From an uncultured Veillonella sp. (GTDB lineage: Bacteria > Bacillota > Negativicutes > Veillonellales > Veillonellaceae), in contig NZ_CAJZFD010000007.1 in NCBI RefSeq assembly GCF_915069625.1, forward strand, positions 1-24,014: a stretch of DNA of 24,014 nt, written 5' to 3'. Position numbers and translations under genes: made by a program. The notes beneath the pieces were generated by a model. That model saw nothing but the letters and a program-made list of their open reading frames with translations, searched no databases and had not been told where the DNA came from. Below, in pieces: positions 16,754 through 23,466 of this stretch; the first letter of the stretch is position 1; every line of letters starts with the position of its first letter.

Positions 16754-16869
16754 AGATTCCTCCTATGTAAAATAATGATGCTATTCGTATATTCACCATG
16801 AATAGTTCATTTACGTATAATTTTACAACATATACATTAATAATATATTAACTACTCTTATTTTATCAC
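16754..16869 (-). promoter_or_regulatory. Upstream region of apeB
   Basis: AT-rich leader. A possible minus-strand promoter is TTGTGA, 18 bp, TATATT, starting right at the end of the upstream terminator; it is weak. A 15 bp inverted repeat TATTCA-CCA-TGAATA (16790-16804) lies between it and the ribosome site. Confidence 0.35.
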
Positions 16870-16900
16870 AAAAAAACCGCCCCAAAGGGGACGGCTTTTC
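16870..16900 (-). terminator. Intrinsic terminator of the SLC13 transporter gene
   Basis: On the minus strand GCCGTCCCC-TTT-GGGGCGG folds into a GC-rich stem with one unpaired base and is followed directly by TTTTTTT. It lies about 90 bp after the transporter stop at 16988. This is the clearest rho-independent terminator in the window. Confidence 0.9.
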
Positions 16901-16987
16901 GTATATTTTGTAACCACACTATAATCAAACTATGACATATATAGTTTTTAATGTATTACAAGTATATAAAATTCTGAGTATCTAGTC

Positions 16988-18388
16988 TTACCACATACCG
17001 ATTGCTTTCATCCATACGGAACCAAGGCCCATAAAGATAATTAAGTTGATTACGGATGCGAAGAAACCTAGTTTCCACCAAGTATTTTGAGGAACATAAC
17101 CAGTATTGAAGATTACAGGAGATGGACCTGCAGCATAGTGAGTCAAAGACATACACAAGTTAGATGTGAATGCAATCATCAACAAAGTCAACATTGGTGG
17201 TGCACCTGCAGAGATAGCAATTGCAGAGAATGCTACAAACATTGCAGAAATATGTGCAGTTAAAGATGCGAATACATAGTGGGAATATGTATTAATAAGT
17301 ACAGCTATAACGAAGGCAATAATCCAAGATCCTTCTGGAATATAACCGCCTACAAGTACTGTTGCCCATTTGATGAAGCCCAATTTGGACAAGAAACCGG
17401 CAAAGCCCATCAATGTACCCATCCAAACTAATGTATCCCAAGCACCTTTTTCACTTTTAACATCGTCCCATACAAGAACACTTGTAGCAAGCAAAATAGA
17501 AATACCTAAGAATGCAACAGTTGTAGCATCAATTTTAGTAAATTGAGAAGTAGCCCATAAAACTAAAGCCAAAACAAATACGCCTAGCATAACCCATTCT
17601 TGGAAAGACATTTTACCAAGGCCTTTTAACTCTTCTTTAATCATTTGTTGTGCTTCGCGAGCATCTGTAATTTCAGGTGGATATACTTTGTAAATAAAGT
17701 ACGGCATAATGATCAATGCAATAATACCTGGCACGATGGCAGCCATAGCCCAATCCCCCCATGTGATACCAATACCAAAAGATTGAAGCGCCAATGCTGC
17801 AACCAATGTGTTACCAGCCATGGATGTTTGGAACATAGCAGATGTAATTGTATTAACTTGATAAATAGATTGCATCAAGAAGGAACCAATTTTACGAGGA
17901 CCATCTTGAGGTTCAGAACCGAACGCTTTTGCCAAGCTTGTAGTAATTGGCATGATAACACCACCTACACGAGCTGTATTAGATGGAGTTGCTGGAGCCA
18001 AAATTAAATCAGATAATGCTAATGCATAAGCCAAACGTAAGGAGCTACTACCAAAAGCAGCAATCAAATTATACGCAATACGTTTCCCCAAACCAGTTTT
18101 AATAAAGCCACGAGAGAATAAGAACGCACCTACGATTAGCCAAATAGCAGAGTTAGCAAAACCAGAGATAGCTTCGCCGATTTTCAAAGTACCAGTCAAA
18201 GCCGCCACAGTAATTACAATGATAGATACGCCACCAATCGGTAATGGCTGAGTAATAAAGCCTACGATAGTAGCAACAAAGATGGCGAATAAATGCCAAG
18301 ATTGAGGTGTTAAACCCTCAGGCGTTGGAATAAACCATAGGCCTATACCAAAGACCGCTGGAATAATCCAATTTAACAGTTTTTTCAT
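16988..18388 (-). CDS. SLC13/DASS-family dicarboxylate or tricarboxylate transporter
   Basis: A 466-residue inner-membrane protein with about a dozen hydrophobic segments. It starts MKKLLNWIIPAVFGIGLWF and carries APATPSNTARVGGVIMPI, a signature of the DiT/CitT/TtdT branch (2-oxoglutarate/malate, citrate or tartrate exchangers), plus QSIYQVNTITSAMFQTSMAG and SLTHYAAGPSPVIF. It likely moves a C4 or related di/tricarboxylate, by sodium symport or antiport against another dicarboxylate; the exact substrate cannot be read. The ORF is open to 18445, but that extension lies inside the mrp terminator. The ATG at 18386-18388, with GGAGG seven bases upstream, is preferred over a nearby ATG at 18392-18394 that abuts the ribosome site. 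Terminated at 16870-16900. Fits an organism fermenting malate or fumarate. Confidence 0.9.
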   Translation of the reverse strand: MKKLLNWIIPAVFGIGLWFIPTPEGLTPQSWHLFAIFVATIVGFITQPLPIGGVSIIVITVAALTGTLKIGEAISGFANSAIWLIVGAFLFSRGFIKTGLGKRIAYNLIAAFGSSSLRLAYALALSDLILAPATPSNTARVGGVIMPITTSLAKAFGSEPQDGPRKIGSFLMQSIYQVNTITSAMFQTSMAGNTLVAALALQSFGIGITWGDWAMAAIVPGIIALIIMPYFIYKVYPPEITDAREAQQMIKEELKGLGKMSFQEWVMLGVFVLALVLWATSQFTKIDATTVAFLGISILLATSVLVWDDVKSEKGAWDTLVWMGTLMGFAGFLSKLGFIKWATVLVGGYIPEGSWIIAFVIAVLINTYSHYVFASLTAHISAMFVAFSAIAISAGAPPMLTLLMIAFTSNLCMSLTHYAAGPSPVIFNTGYVPQNTWWKLGFFASVINLIIFMGLGSVWMKAIGMW

Positions 18389-18430
18389 ACACATACCTCC
18401 TACATAGGAAAAAAAATTAAACTTTGTATG

Positions 18431-18465
18431 AAAAAAGCTGTACATCTAAAACTATGCACAGCTTT
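18431..18465 (-). terminator. Intrinsic terminator downstream of mrp
   Basis: AAAGCTGT and ACAGCTTT pair, with four more pairs (one G-U) inside, giving a 12 bp stem and an 8-base loop, followed on the minus strand by further T residues (CTTTTTTC). It begins about 17 bp after the mrp stop. The SLC13 gene starts only about 45 bp beyond it, so some read-through may express the transporter. Confidence 0.85.
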
Positions 18466-18481
18466 CATCGTCATATATATC

Positions 18482-19315
18482 CTACTCAGGCAAAGATACA
18501 TCCTCTAAATTTGTTTTGTCGATAGACTCAATATCACCTTGGTCGCAAAGATTTGCAATTGTTGGATCAATTGGTAAACGGTTTAACAATAATAGACCGT
18601 ATTTTTGAAGGATTTCTTCAATGTGGCTTTCACCAAAGATTTGGTAATCCTTACCGTTATCTGGGCAATGGAAGTAAGAGTAGTTTTCCACTACACCAAT
18701 AATAGGCACTTGCATTAAATCAGCCATCTTAACTGCTTTTTCAACAATCATGGATACCAAGTCTTGAGGAGATGTAACAATGATAATACCATCCAATTTT
18801 AAGGATTGATATACAGTAATTGCTACGTCACCTGTTCCTGGAGGCATATCAACGAATAAATAATCGATGTCTTTCCAAATAACATCACTATAGAATTGTT
18901 TTACCACATTACCCAAAATAGGACCACGCCATAAAACAGGATCTGTATCGTTTTCTAAAAGGAGGTTAACAGACATAACGTCAATCCCGCCTTTAGATTT
19001 TACTGGATACATACCAATTTCGTCAGCATATGCTTTTTCCTTGATGCCAAACATTTTAGGAATTGAAGGACCTGTAATATCCGCATCGAGAATACCAACT
19101 TTGTAACCTTTACGCGCCATAGTAATAGCCATTAAGCTTGTAACGGAGGATTTACCTACGCCACCTTTACCAGATACTACGCCGATTACATGTTTAACAG
19201 AACTAAGCTCGTGTAATGGAGCTGTAAGATCTTGAGGTTGTTGAGGAGCGCCGCCACCGCAACCAGAAGATTGAGATGGGCATCCGCCACAATCACTGCT
19301 GCTACCGCAACCCAT
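18482..19315 (-). CDS. mrp: Mrp/NBP35-family Fe-S cluster carrier ATPase
   Basis: A 277-residue P-loop ATPase of the Mrp/ApbC/NBP35 family, which binds and delivers iron-sulfur clusters. It has the deviant Walker A GKGGVGKSS (Lys50, Lys55), LDADITGPSIPKMFG and VDMPPGTGDVAIT. The DUF59 domain found in many bacterial Mrp proteins is absent; instead a Cys/Gly/Ser-rich N-terminus has Cys3, Cys9, Cys12 and Cys19 (CX5CX2CX6C), like a short NBP35 ferredoxin-type tail. The usual C-terminal CxxC is changed: YFHCPDNGK keeps Cys217 but has Asn220 where the second Cys is expected. GTG at 19322-19324 is an alternative start; ATG at 19313-19315 fits the AGGTG ribosome site better. Own promoter and terminator. 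Confidence 0.92.
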   Translation of the reverse strand: MGCGSSSDCGGCPSQSSGCGGGAPQQPQDLTAPLHELSSVKHVIGVVSGKGGVGKSSVTSLMAITMARKGYKVGILDADITGPSIPKMFGIKEKAYADEIGMYPVKSKGGIDVMSVNLLLENDTDPVLWRGPILGNVVKQFYSDVIWKDIDYLFVDMPPGTGDVAITVYQSLKLDGIIIVTSPQDLVSMIVEKAVKMADLMQVPIIGVVENYSYFHCPDNGKDYQIFGESHIEEILQKYGLLLLNRLPIDPTIANLCDQGDIESIDKTNLEDVSLPE

Positions 19316-19379
19316 AGTAAACACCTACTTTCTTTGAGGAACTACCTCACATCTATATGTAAAACTTTTTTTCTATATG

Positions 19380-19434
19380 GTAGATACAATGTATCTACTG
19401 TTACATTGTATCATGTCATATCAAACTTTATCAA
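19380..19434 (-). promoter_or_regulatory. mrp promoter with operator-like palindromes
   Basis: Minus strand: TTGATA (-35, 19429-19434), 18 bp, TACAAT (-10, 19405-19410). A 19 bp perfect inverted repeat GTAGATACAATGTATCTAC (19380-19398) begins where transcription would start. A second, partial copy of the same element (TACATTGTATC, 19402-19412) overlaps the -10. This arrangement is typical of a repressed promoter. The -35 lies just beyond the stop of the upstream aminotransferase gene. Confidence 0.65.
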
Positions 19435-19438
19435 TATA

Positions 19439-20632
19439 TTACTCACCACAGAATTCTTTAGTTAAAGCTCCAAGAATTTCCATGCCCTTTGTAATTTCTT
19501 CTACTGTTGGTACCGTATAGCTCAAACGGAATGCATGTCCTTCCCCTGCTCCATCAGCTGCAAAGGCACCACACTTAATAATCCCTATATTTCTGTCCAT
19601 ACATGCTTCGAAGAATTTATCACAATTTACATCCTCAGGCATCGTCATCCATGCGAACATACCACCAGTAGGCTGTGTTAACTTAACCTTAGAGCTTGCA
19701 TACTTGTTAAAAGCATTTAACAAGGCACCACATTTTGTTTTATAAACTTTACGTACATTTTCTAAATGTGCGTCGTAATCGATTGTATCGAGCACTTTAG
19801 CTACCACTTTTTGCGTAACTAATGGCATTTGCCCTGCCGTATTATTTTTTAATGCTTGAATAGCTTCAATAACTTTAGCTGGGCCAAATAAGAAACCTAC
19901 ACGCAAACCAGCAGATAATGTCTTTGAATACGAACCTGCATAGAGAACACGATTTTCTGTATCAAAGGATTTAAATGTTGGAATGTACTCACCAGCAAAG
20001 CGAATCTCACCGTATGGATCATCTTCATAGATAAACAAATCATATTTAGACGCAATAGCGTAAATTTCTTTACGGCGTTCCAATGGCATTGTAATACCTG
20101 TAGGATTTTGGAAATTAGGAATTAGATAAATATATTTACCCTTACCAGACTGAGCGGCTTTTTCTAATTCACTAGGAATCATGCCGTACTCATCAGTCTT
20201 AATACCTAATGCTTTACCTCCCATGTTGCGTACAGAATTGATGGCACTTGTGAAAGTAAATTCATCCATATATACTTCGTCGCCAGGTTCCAATACAGTA
20301 ATTGGCACTAGGCCTAAAAGTTGACCTGCACCATTAGAGATAATAAGACCTTGACCTTCTGGATTCATCTTATGTGCATTTACAAGACGATCTAATGTTA
20401 ATTCCGCTAAACGTGCATCGCCTTGCATTGGGCCATATTGTAATAAACTCATTGGATTAGAGTGAACCACTACATCGAATGCCTTTTCAATGATTTCTAC
20501 AGGAATCGCTTCTGGTGCTGGATTGCCAATACCAAAGCTGATAAAACCTTCTACGCCAACACCACGTTCAAATACTTCGCGAATAAAATTTGGACCTTTT
20601 AAAGTGACACGTTCAGGAAGAGAAAAACTCAT
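19439..20632 (-). CDS. PLP-dependent class I/II aminotransferase
   Basis: A 397-residue fold-type I aminotransferase. It shows ISFGIGNPAPEAIP, LQYGPMQGDARLAEL, NFQNPTGITMP (Asn176 region), YEDDPYGEIRF (Asp204 and Tyr207 contacting PLP) and the Schiff-base Lys237 in GSYSKTLSAGLRVGF. This is the group containing 2-aminoadipate and broad aromatic or branched-chain aminotransferases (LysN/MocR-domain-like), but without the DNA-binding domain of MocR regulators. The amino-acid substrate cannot be told from sequence. The ATG at 20630-20632 has GAGG eight bases upstream. It follows the TVP38 gene after 52 nt in the same direction. Confidence 0.9.
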   Translation of the reverse strand: MSFSLPERVTLKGPNFIREVFERGVGVEGFISFGIGNPAPEAIPVEIIEKAFDVVVHSNPMSLLQYGPMQGDARLAELTLDRLVNAHKMNPEGQGLIISNGAGQLLGLVPITVLEPGDEVYMDEFTFTSAINSVRNMGGKALGIKTDEYGMIPSELEKAAQSGKGKYIYLIPNFQNPTGITMPLERRKEIYAIASKYDLFIYEDDPYGEIRFAGEYIPTFKSFDTENRVLYAGSYSKTLSAGLRVGFLFGPAKVIEAIQALKNNTAGQMPLVTQKVVAKVLDTIDYDAHLENVRKVYKTKCGALLNAFNKYASSKVKLTQPTGGMFAWMTMPEDVNCDKFFEACMDRNIGIIKCGAFAADGAGEGHAFRLSYTVPTVEEITKGMEILGALTKEFCGE

Positions 20633-20652
20633 ACTATCGCCTCTTTCATATA

Positions 20653-20684
20653 TACTAAGTTAAAAATATTACTACGTTAAAAAA
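20653..20684 (-). repeat. Two TACTA-GTTAAAAA boxes between the TVP38 and aminotransferase genes
   Basis: TACTAAGTTAAAAA (from 20653) and TACTACGTTAAAAA (from 20670) are 17 bp apart in direct orientation. They resemble the TACTACCAGTTAAAA boxes at 21568 and 21618, upstream of the TVP38 gene. On the minus strand the two copies could also be read as weak -35 and -10 hexamers (TTAACG, 17 bp, TAGTAT). Confidence 0.4.
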
Positions 20685-21422
20685 TTACGCATTAGGATCA
20701 TGTTCTTGTTCCGCATTCTTCTTATTAATATAGTTCTTATACACTTTCCAAAGTATGAAGTATACAACACCTGCAACAAGAACAATAATTCCTAATCGCC
20801 CCATATTCTCTTGGAAATTTACAATATCTGTACCGATAGCAACTTCAAGAGCTGTAGATGGGAATTTACCAATTAAATTTGCTAAGATATAGTCTCTCGG
20901 TTTAATTTTACTAATAGCACCTAGTGCCGTAATAACACCAGATGGGAAGTATGGTAAGGATCGTGCAAATAACATAACCACAAAACCATTTTTACCGGAG
21001 AAATCATCTACTTTCATCAATACCGTACTCTTAGCAATAAGCTTATCCGCCGTATCACGCAAGAAGTAACGCATAATGTAAAAGCTAATGACTACACCAA
21101 TTGTTTCTGCAAGCCAAGAAATAATTATGCCTGGCCACATACCGAATACTAATCCATTTGCTGTAGATATAAAGATAGATGGTAAGAAACCAACAGCATT
21201 AACAAAAATATCGAGAAGCATACTTACGACCATGGCCATAGGACCAAAGCCTTGGATATACTCTGCTATTTCATCCATAGATCCACTCGTCGCTAAATGC
21301 CACATAGTTGGATAAAATGTAGGGTCTACTATATTGATGGCAATTAATAGAATGACAAAACCAATGCCTGCTATTAACTGTACCCAACCTTCACCAGAAG
21401 GCTTTAATTTTCTTGTACTCAT
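20685..21422 (-). CDS. TVP38/TMEM64-family (DedA superfamily) membrane protein
   Basis: A 245-residue inner-membrane protein with an N-terminal transmembrane helix near residues 15-31 and further hydrophobic segments, including reentrant-type stretches. The family landmarks are present: VGFLPSIFISTANGLVFG, a Glu and aromatic-rich segment AETIGVVISFYIMRYF, and FARSLPYFPSGVITALGAISKI followed by ANLIGKFPSTALEVAIG. Members of the superfamily are implicated in lipid scrambling and membrane homeostasis; the exact substrate here is unknown. The short C-terminal tail is charged and cytosolic. GAGG precedes the ATG at 21420-21422, and an extended -10 promoter lies just upstream. Probably cotranscribed with the aminotransferase gene that follows. 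Confidence 0.88.
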   Translation of the reverse strand: MSTRKLKPSGEGWVQLIAGIGFVILLIAINIVDPTFYPTMWHLATSGSMDEIAEYIQGFGPMAMVVSMLLDIFVNAVGFLPSIFISTANGLVFGMWPGIIISWLAETIGVVISFYIMRYFLRDTADKLIAKSTVLMKVDDFSGKNGFVVMLFARSLPYFPSGVITALGAISKIKPRDYILANLIGKFPSTALEVAIGTDIVNFQENMGRLGIIVLVAGVVYFILWKVYKNYINKKNAEQEHDPNA

Positions 21423-21453
21423 ATATACCTCGTTTTATAAAAAAACTAGTTCC

Positions 21454-21462
21454 ATTATATCA
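21454..21462 (-). promoter_or_regulatory. Extended -10 promoter of the TVP38 gene
   Basis: TGATATAAT on the minus strand is a perfect extended -10 (TGnTATAAT), about 32 bp before the start codon. There is no good -35 at 17 bp, as is common with extended -10 promoters. Confidence 0.6.
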
Positions 21463-21567
21463 CGGATTCTATAGAACTGTTATATATAGTTCCCCCTTCT
21501 TTAATTCTATTCTAATTAACTATCTGTCTATATTCTATAATAAACCTATATATTCCATTTTTTCGAT

Positions 21568-21663
21568 TACTACCAGTTAAAAATATTATTAGAACTTATT
21601 TGGGCTACTTTTATAGATACTACCAGTTAAAAGTAATTATTTTTAACTGATAGTATCTATAAA
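21568..21663. repeat. 23 bp inverted repeat and direct TACTACCAGTTAAAA boxes in the divergent intergenic region
   Basis: TACTACCAGTTAAAA occurs at 21568-21582 and again at 21618-21632, exactly 50 bp apart. The second copy is the inner part of a 23 bp arm (21610-21632) that pairs with 21641-21663 across an 8-base loop, with one mismatch that becomes a G-U pair in minus-strand RNA. No T-run follows on either strand. It lies between the TVP38 and thioesterase promoters, so it may be an operator array. Confidence 0.7.
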
Positions 21664-21679
21664 TATGTATCATTACATT

Positions 21680-21708
21680 AGCATAAAAATTATAGAAAGA
21701 TGTATAAT
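21680..21708 (+). promoter_or_regulatory. Possible promoter of the thioesterase gene
   Basis: A perfect TATAAT at 21703-21708 is placed about 40 bp before the start codon at 21750. The -35 region at 17 bp (AGCATA) is poor, so activation may be needed, or the nearby repeated boxes may matter. Confidence 0.45.
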
Positions 21709-21749
21709 ACTATTATAACGAGAATTTTCTTAATGAAAGAAGGTATATT

Positions 21750-22142
21750 ATGGTATCAGCAGGTCAAACAGCTACGGCAACTGTAACAGTTACAGAATCT
21801 AATATTGCAAAAACAATGAAGTCTGGTTCTTTAGAGGTCTTTGCCACACCAGCTATGTGTGCATTAATGGAAGAAGCAGCACAAGTAGCAGTACAACCAT
21901 ATTTAGAAGAAGGTGAAGGTACTGTAGGTATCGCTCTATCCATTACTCATGAAGCCCCTACTCCACTTGGTGCAACGGTAACGGCTAAAGCTACAGTTAG
22001 CGCTGTAGAAGGACGTAAAATCACCTTTGATATCGAAGCATCTGATGGCGTTGGTATCATTGGGCGAGGAACCCATGAACGATTTGTTATTAATAACGAA
22101 AAATTCATGGCTAAAGTGGCTAGTAGAGCAAAATCTAACTAA
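21750..22142 (+). CDS. Hotdog-fold thioesterase, FlK-like
   Basis: A 130-residue single-domain hotdog protein, the only plus-strand gene here. It reads GSLEVFATPAMCALMEEAAQVAV, then EGEGTVGIALSITHEAPTPLG and GVGIIGRGTHERFVIN, matching the FlK/COG5496 thioesterase family whose catalytic set is a Thr/Ser, Glu and His. FlK itself hydrolyses fluoroacetyl-CoA, but most relatives act on unknown acyl-CoA substrates, and a fluoroacetate role should not be assumed. No signal peptide; cytosolic. GAAGG lies seven bases before the ATG at 21750-21752. It diverges from the TVP38 gene and converges on ilvE. Confidence 0.88.
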   Translation: MVSAGQTATATVTVTESNIAKTMKSGSLEVFATPAMCALMEEAAQVAVQPYLEEGEGTVGIALSITHEAPTPLGATVTAKATVSAVEGRKITFDIEASDGVGIIGRGTHERFVINNEKFMAKVASRAKSN

Positions 22143-22225
22143 TAGTTTACTATTTTACCAATAGCTTTATAACTAATAGATTTATTGCTAATATCTTACT
22201 TTATTAAAATAATAAAATACAAACA

Positions 22226-22260
22226 AAAACGGCATCTATCAAATGATAGATGCCATTTCT
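22226..22260. terminator. Bidirectional terminator between the thioesterase gene and ilvE
   Basis: GGCATCTATCA and TGATAGATGCC form an 11 bp stem (22231-22254). On the minus strand it is followed by GTTTTTGTTTG, a good U-tract for ilvE; on the plus strand by ATTTCTATTT, a weaker one for the thioesterase gene. Confidence 0.8.
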
Positions 22261-22294
22261 ATTTACATGTTAAATTATATAATCTACTAAAGGA

Positions 22295-23317
22295 TTAGCA
22301 AATTTTAACTACCCAGCCTTCAGGAGCTTCAATTTCGCCATGTTGAATGCCAAGTAATGTGTCATATAATTTTTTAGTGATAGGGCCCATATCATCCATG
22401 CCAGCAGGAACATTAATAGTGCCTTCTGGAGTATCGATTTGACCTACTGGAGAAATAACTGCCGCTGTACCACAAAGACCGATTTCTGCAAAGTCTTTTA
22501 ATTCATCTTTATGAACAGGACGATGTTCTACAGTCATACCAAGATAGTGTTCTGCTACATACATCAAAGAACGACGTGTGATGGATGGCAAGATACTATC
22601 AGATTTAGGTGTAACTAATTTACCATCTTTAGTGATGAAGATAAAGTTTGCACCACCAGTTTCTTCAACATGTGTACGAGTACCCGCATCAAGATACATA
22701 TTTTCTGCATAGCCTTTGTTATGAGCATCAGTGATAGCATACAAACTCATAGCATAGTTCAAACCAGCTTTAATATGACCAGTACCATGAGGAGCTGCAC
22801 GATCAAAATCAGTGATACGAATTTTGATTGGTTTAGCGCCACCTTTGAAGTAAGGACCTACTGGAGTTGTAAACACACGGAATTGATATTCATCAGCAGG
22901 TTTTACACCGATAACAGAGTTTGTACCCATCATGTAAGGGCGAATATAAAGGCTTGCACCATGACCATATGGAGGAACAAAGTCTTTATTTGCTTTTACA
23001 ACTTCTTTTACAGCTTCGATAAAACGACCTTCAGGTAATGTAGGCATTACAAGGCGTTCACAAGATTGATTCAAACGTTCTGCATTTAAATCTGGACGGA
23101 AGCATACGATGTGACCATCTTTTGTGTAGTATGCTTTTAAACCTTCAAAGACAGTTTGAGCGTATTGGAATACACCAGCACATTCATTAAGGACAACGTT
23201 AGCATCAGTAATTAAACCGCCTTCGTCCCATTTACCATCTTTATATGTAGTCAAATAACGGTAGTCGGTTTCTACATAACCAAAACCGAGATTATCCCAA
23301 TCGATATTCTTGCTCAT
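22295..23317 (-). CDS. ilvE: Branched-chain amino acid aminotransferase (type II)
   Basis: A 340-residue class IV (fold-type IV) PLP enzyme that interconverts leucine, isoleucine and valine with their 2-oxoacids, using 2-oxoglutarate/glutamate. It shows NECAGVFQYAQTVFEGLKAY, YIRPYMMGTN, GTGHIKAGLNYA (Schiff-base Lys in HIK), EETGGANFIFI and GLCGTAAVISPVGQ (phosphate-binding). This pattern and length match the longer, type II BCAT group, rather than the roughly 310-residue E. coli form. The ORF extends to 23332, but that ATG overlaps the ribosome site; ATG at 23315-23317 with GGAGG eight bases upstream is chosen. It has its own promoter and a terminator shared with the thioesterase gene. Confidence 0.94.
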   Translation of the reverse strand: MSKNIDWDNLGFGYVETDYRYLTTYKDGKWDEGGLITDANVVLNECAGVFQYAQTVFEGLKAYYTKDGHIVCFRPDLNAERLNQSCERLVMPTLPEGRFIEAVKEVVKANKDFVPPYGHGASLYIRPYMMGTNSVIGVKPADEYQFRVFTTPVGPYFKGGAKPIKIRITDFDRAAPHGTGHIKAGLNYAMSLYAITDAHNKGYAENMYLDAGTRTHVEETGGANFIFITKDGKLVTPKSDSILPSITRRSLMYVAEHYLGMTVEHRPVHKDELKDFAEIGLCGTAAVISPVGQIDTPEGTINVPAGMDDMGPITKKLYDTLLGIQHGEIEAPEGWVVKIC

Positions 23318-23351
23318 AACAATAACCTCCATGCTTATTAATATACTTATA

Positions 23352-23380
23352 ATCTTAACACTATGAGCAAGTTATTTCAA
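23352..23380 (-). promoter_or_regulatory. Possible ilvE promoter
   Basis: Minus strand TTGAAA (23375-23380), 17 bp, TAAGAT (23352-23357), about 35 bp before the start codon. No T-box features (no GGTGGNACCGCG-like antiterminator) are seen in the 149 bp leader region. Confidence 0.45.
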
Positions 23381-23466
23381 CATATTCTATAGAGACCCTA
23401 AATTAGACATGTAATAAGTTAGGTACACTTACGTACAAAATATAGAATACTACTTATTTTAATGCC

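Noticed and set aside
18389..18445. N-terminal extension of the SLC13 gene to 18445
   Set aside because: The extension overlaps the mrp terminator stem and has no ribosome site, whereas 18388 is well placed behind GGAGG.
21610..21663. The 23 bp inverted repeat as a terminator or insertion element end
   Set aside because: No gene ends there, no T-run follows on either strand, and there is no transposase or target duplication nearby.
21750..22142. Naming the hotdog gene as a fluoroacetyl-CoA resistance gene
   Set aside because: The family resemblance to FlK is real but most members are housekeeping thioesterases; nothing here points to fluoroacetate.
23318..23466. T-box or other amino-acid leader before ilvE
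   Set aside because: No antiterminator motif, specifier stem or leader peptide with branched-chain codons could be recognised, and the space is short.
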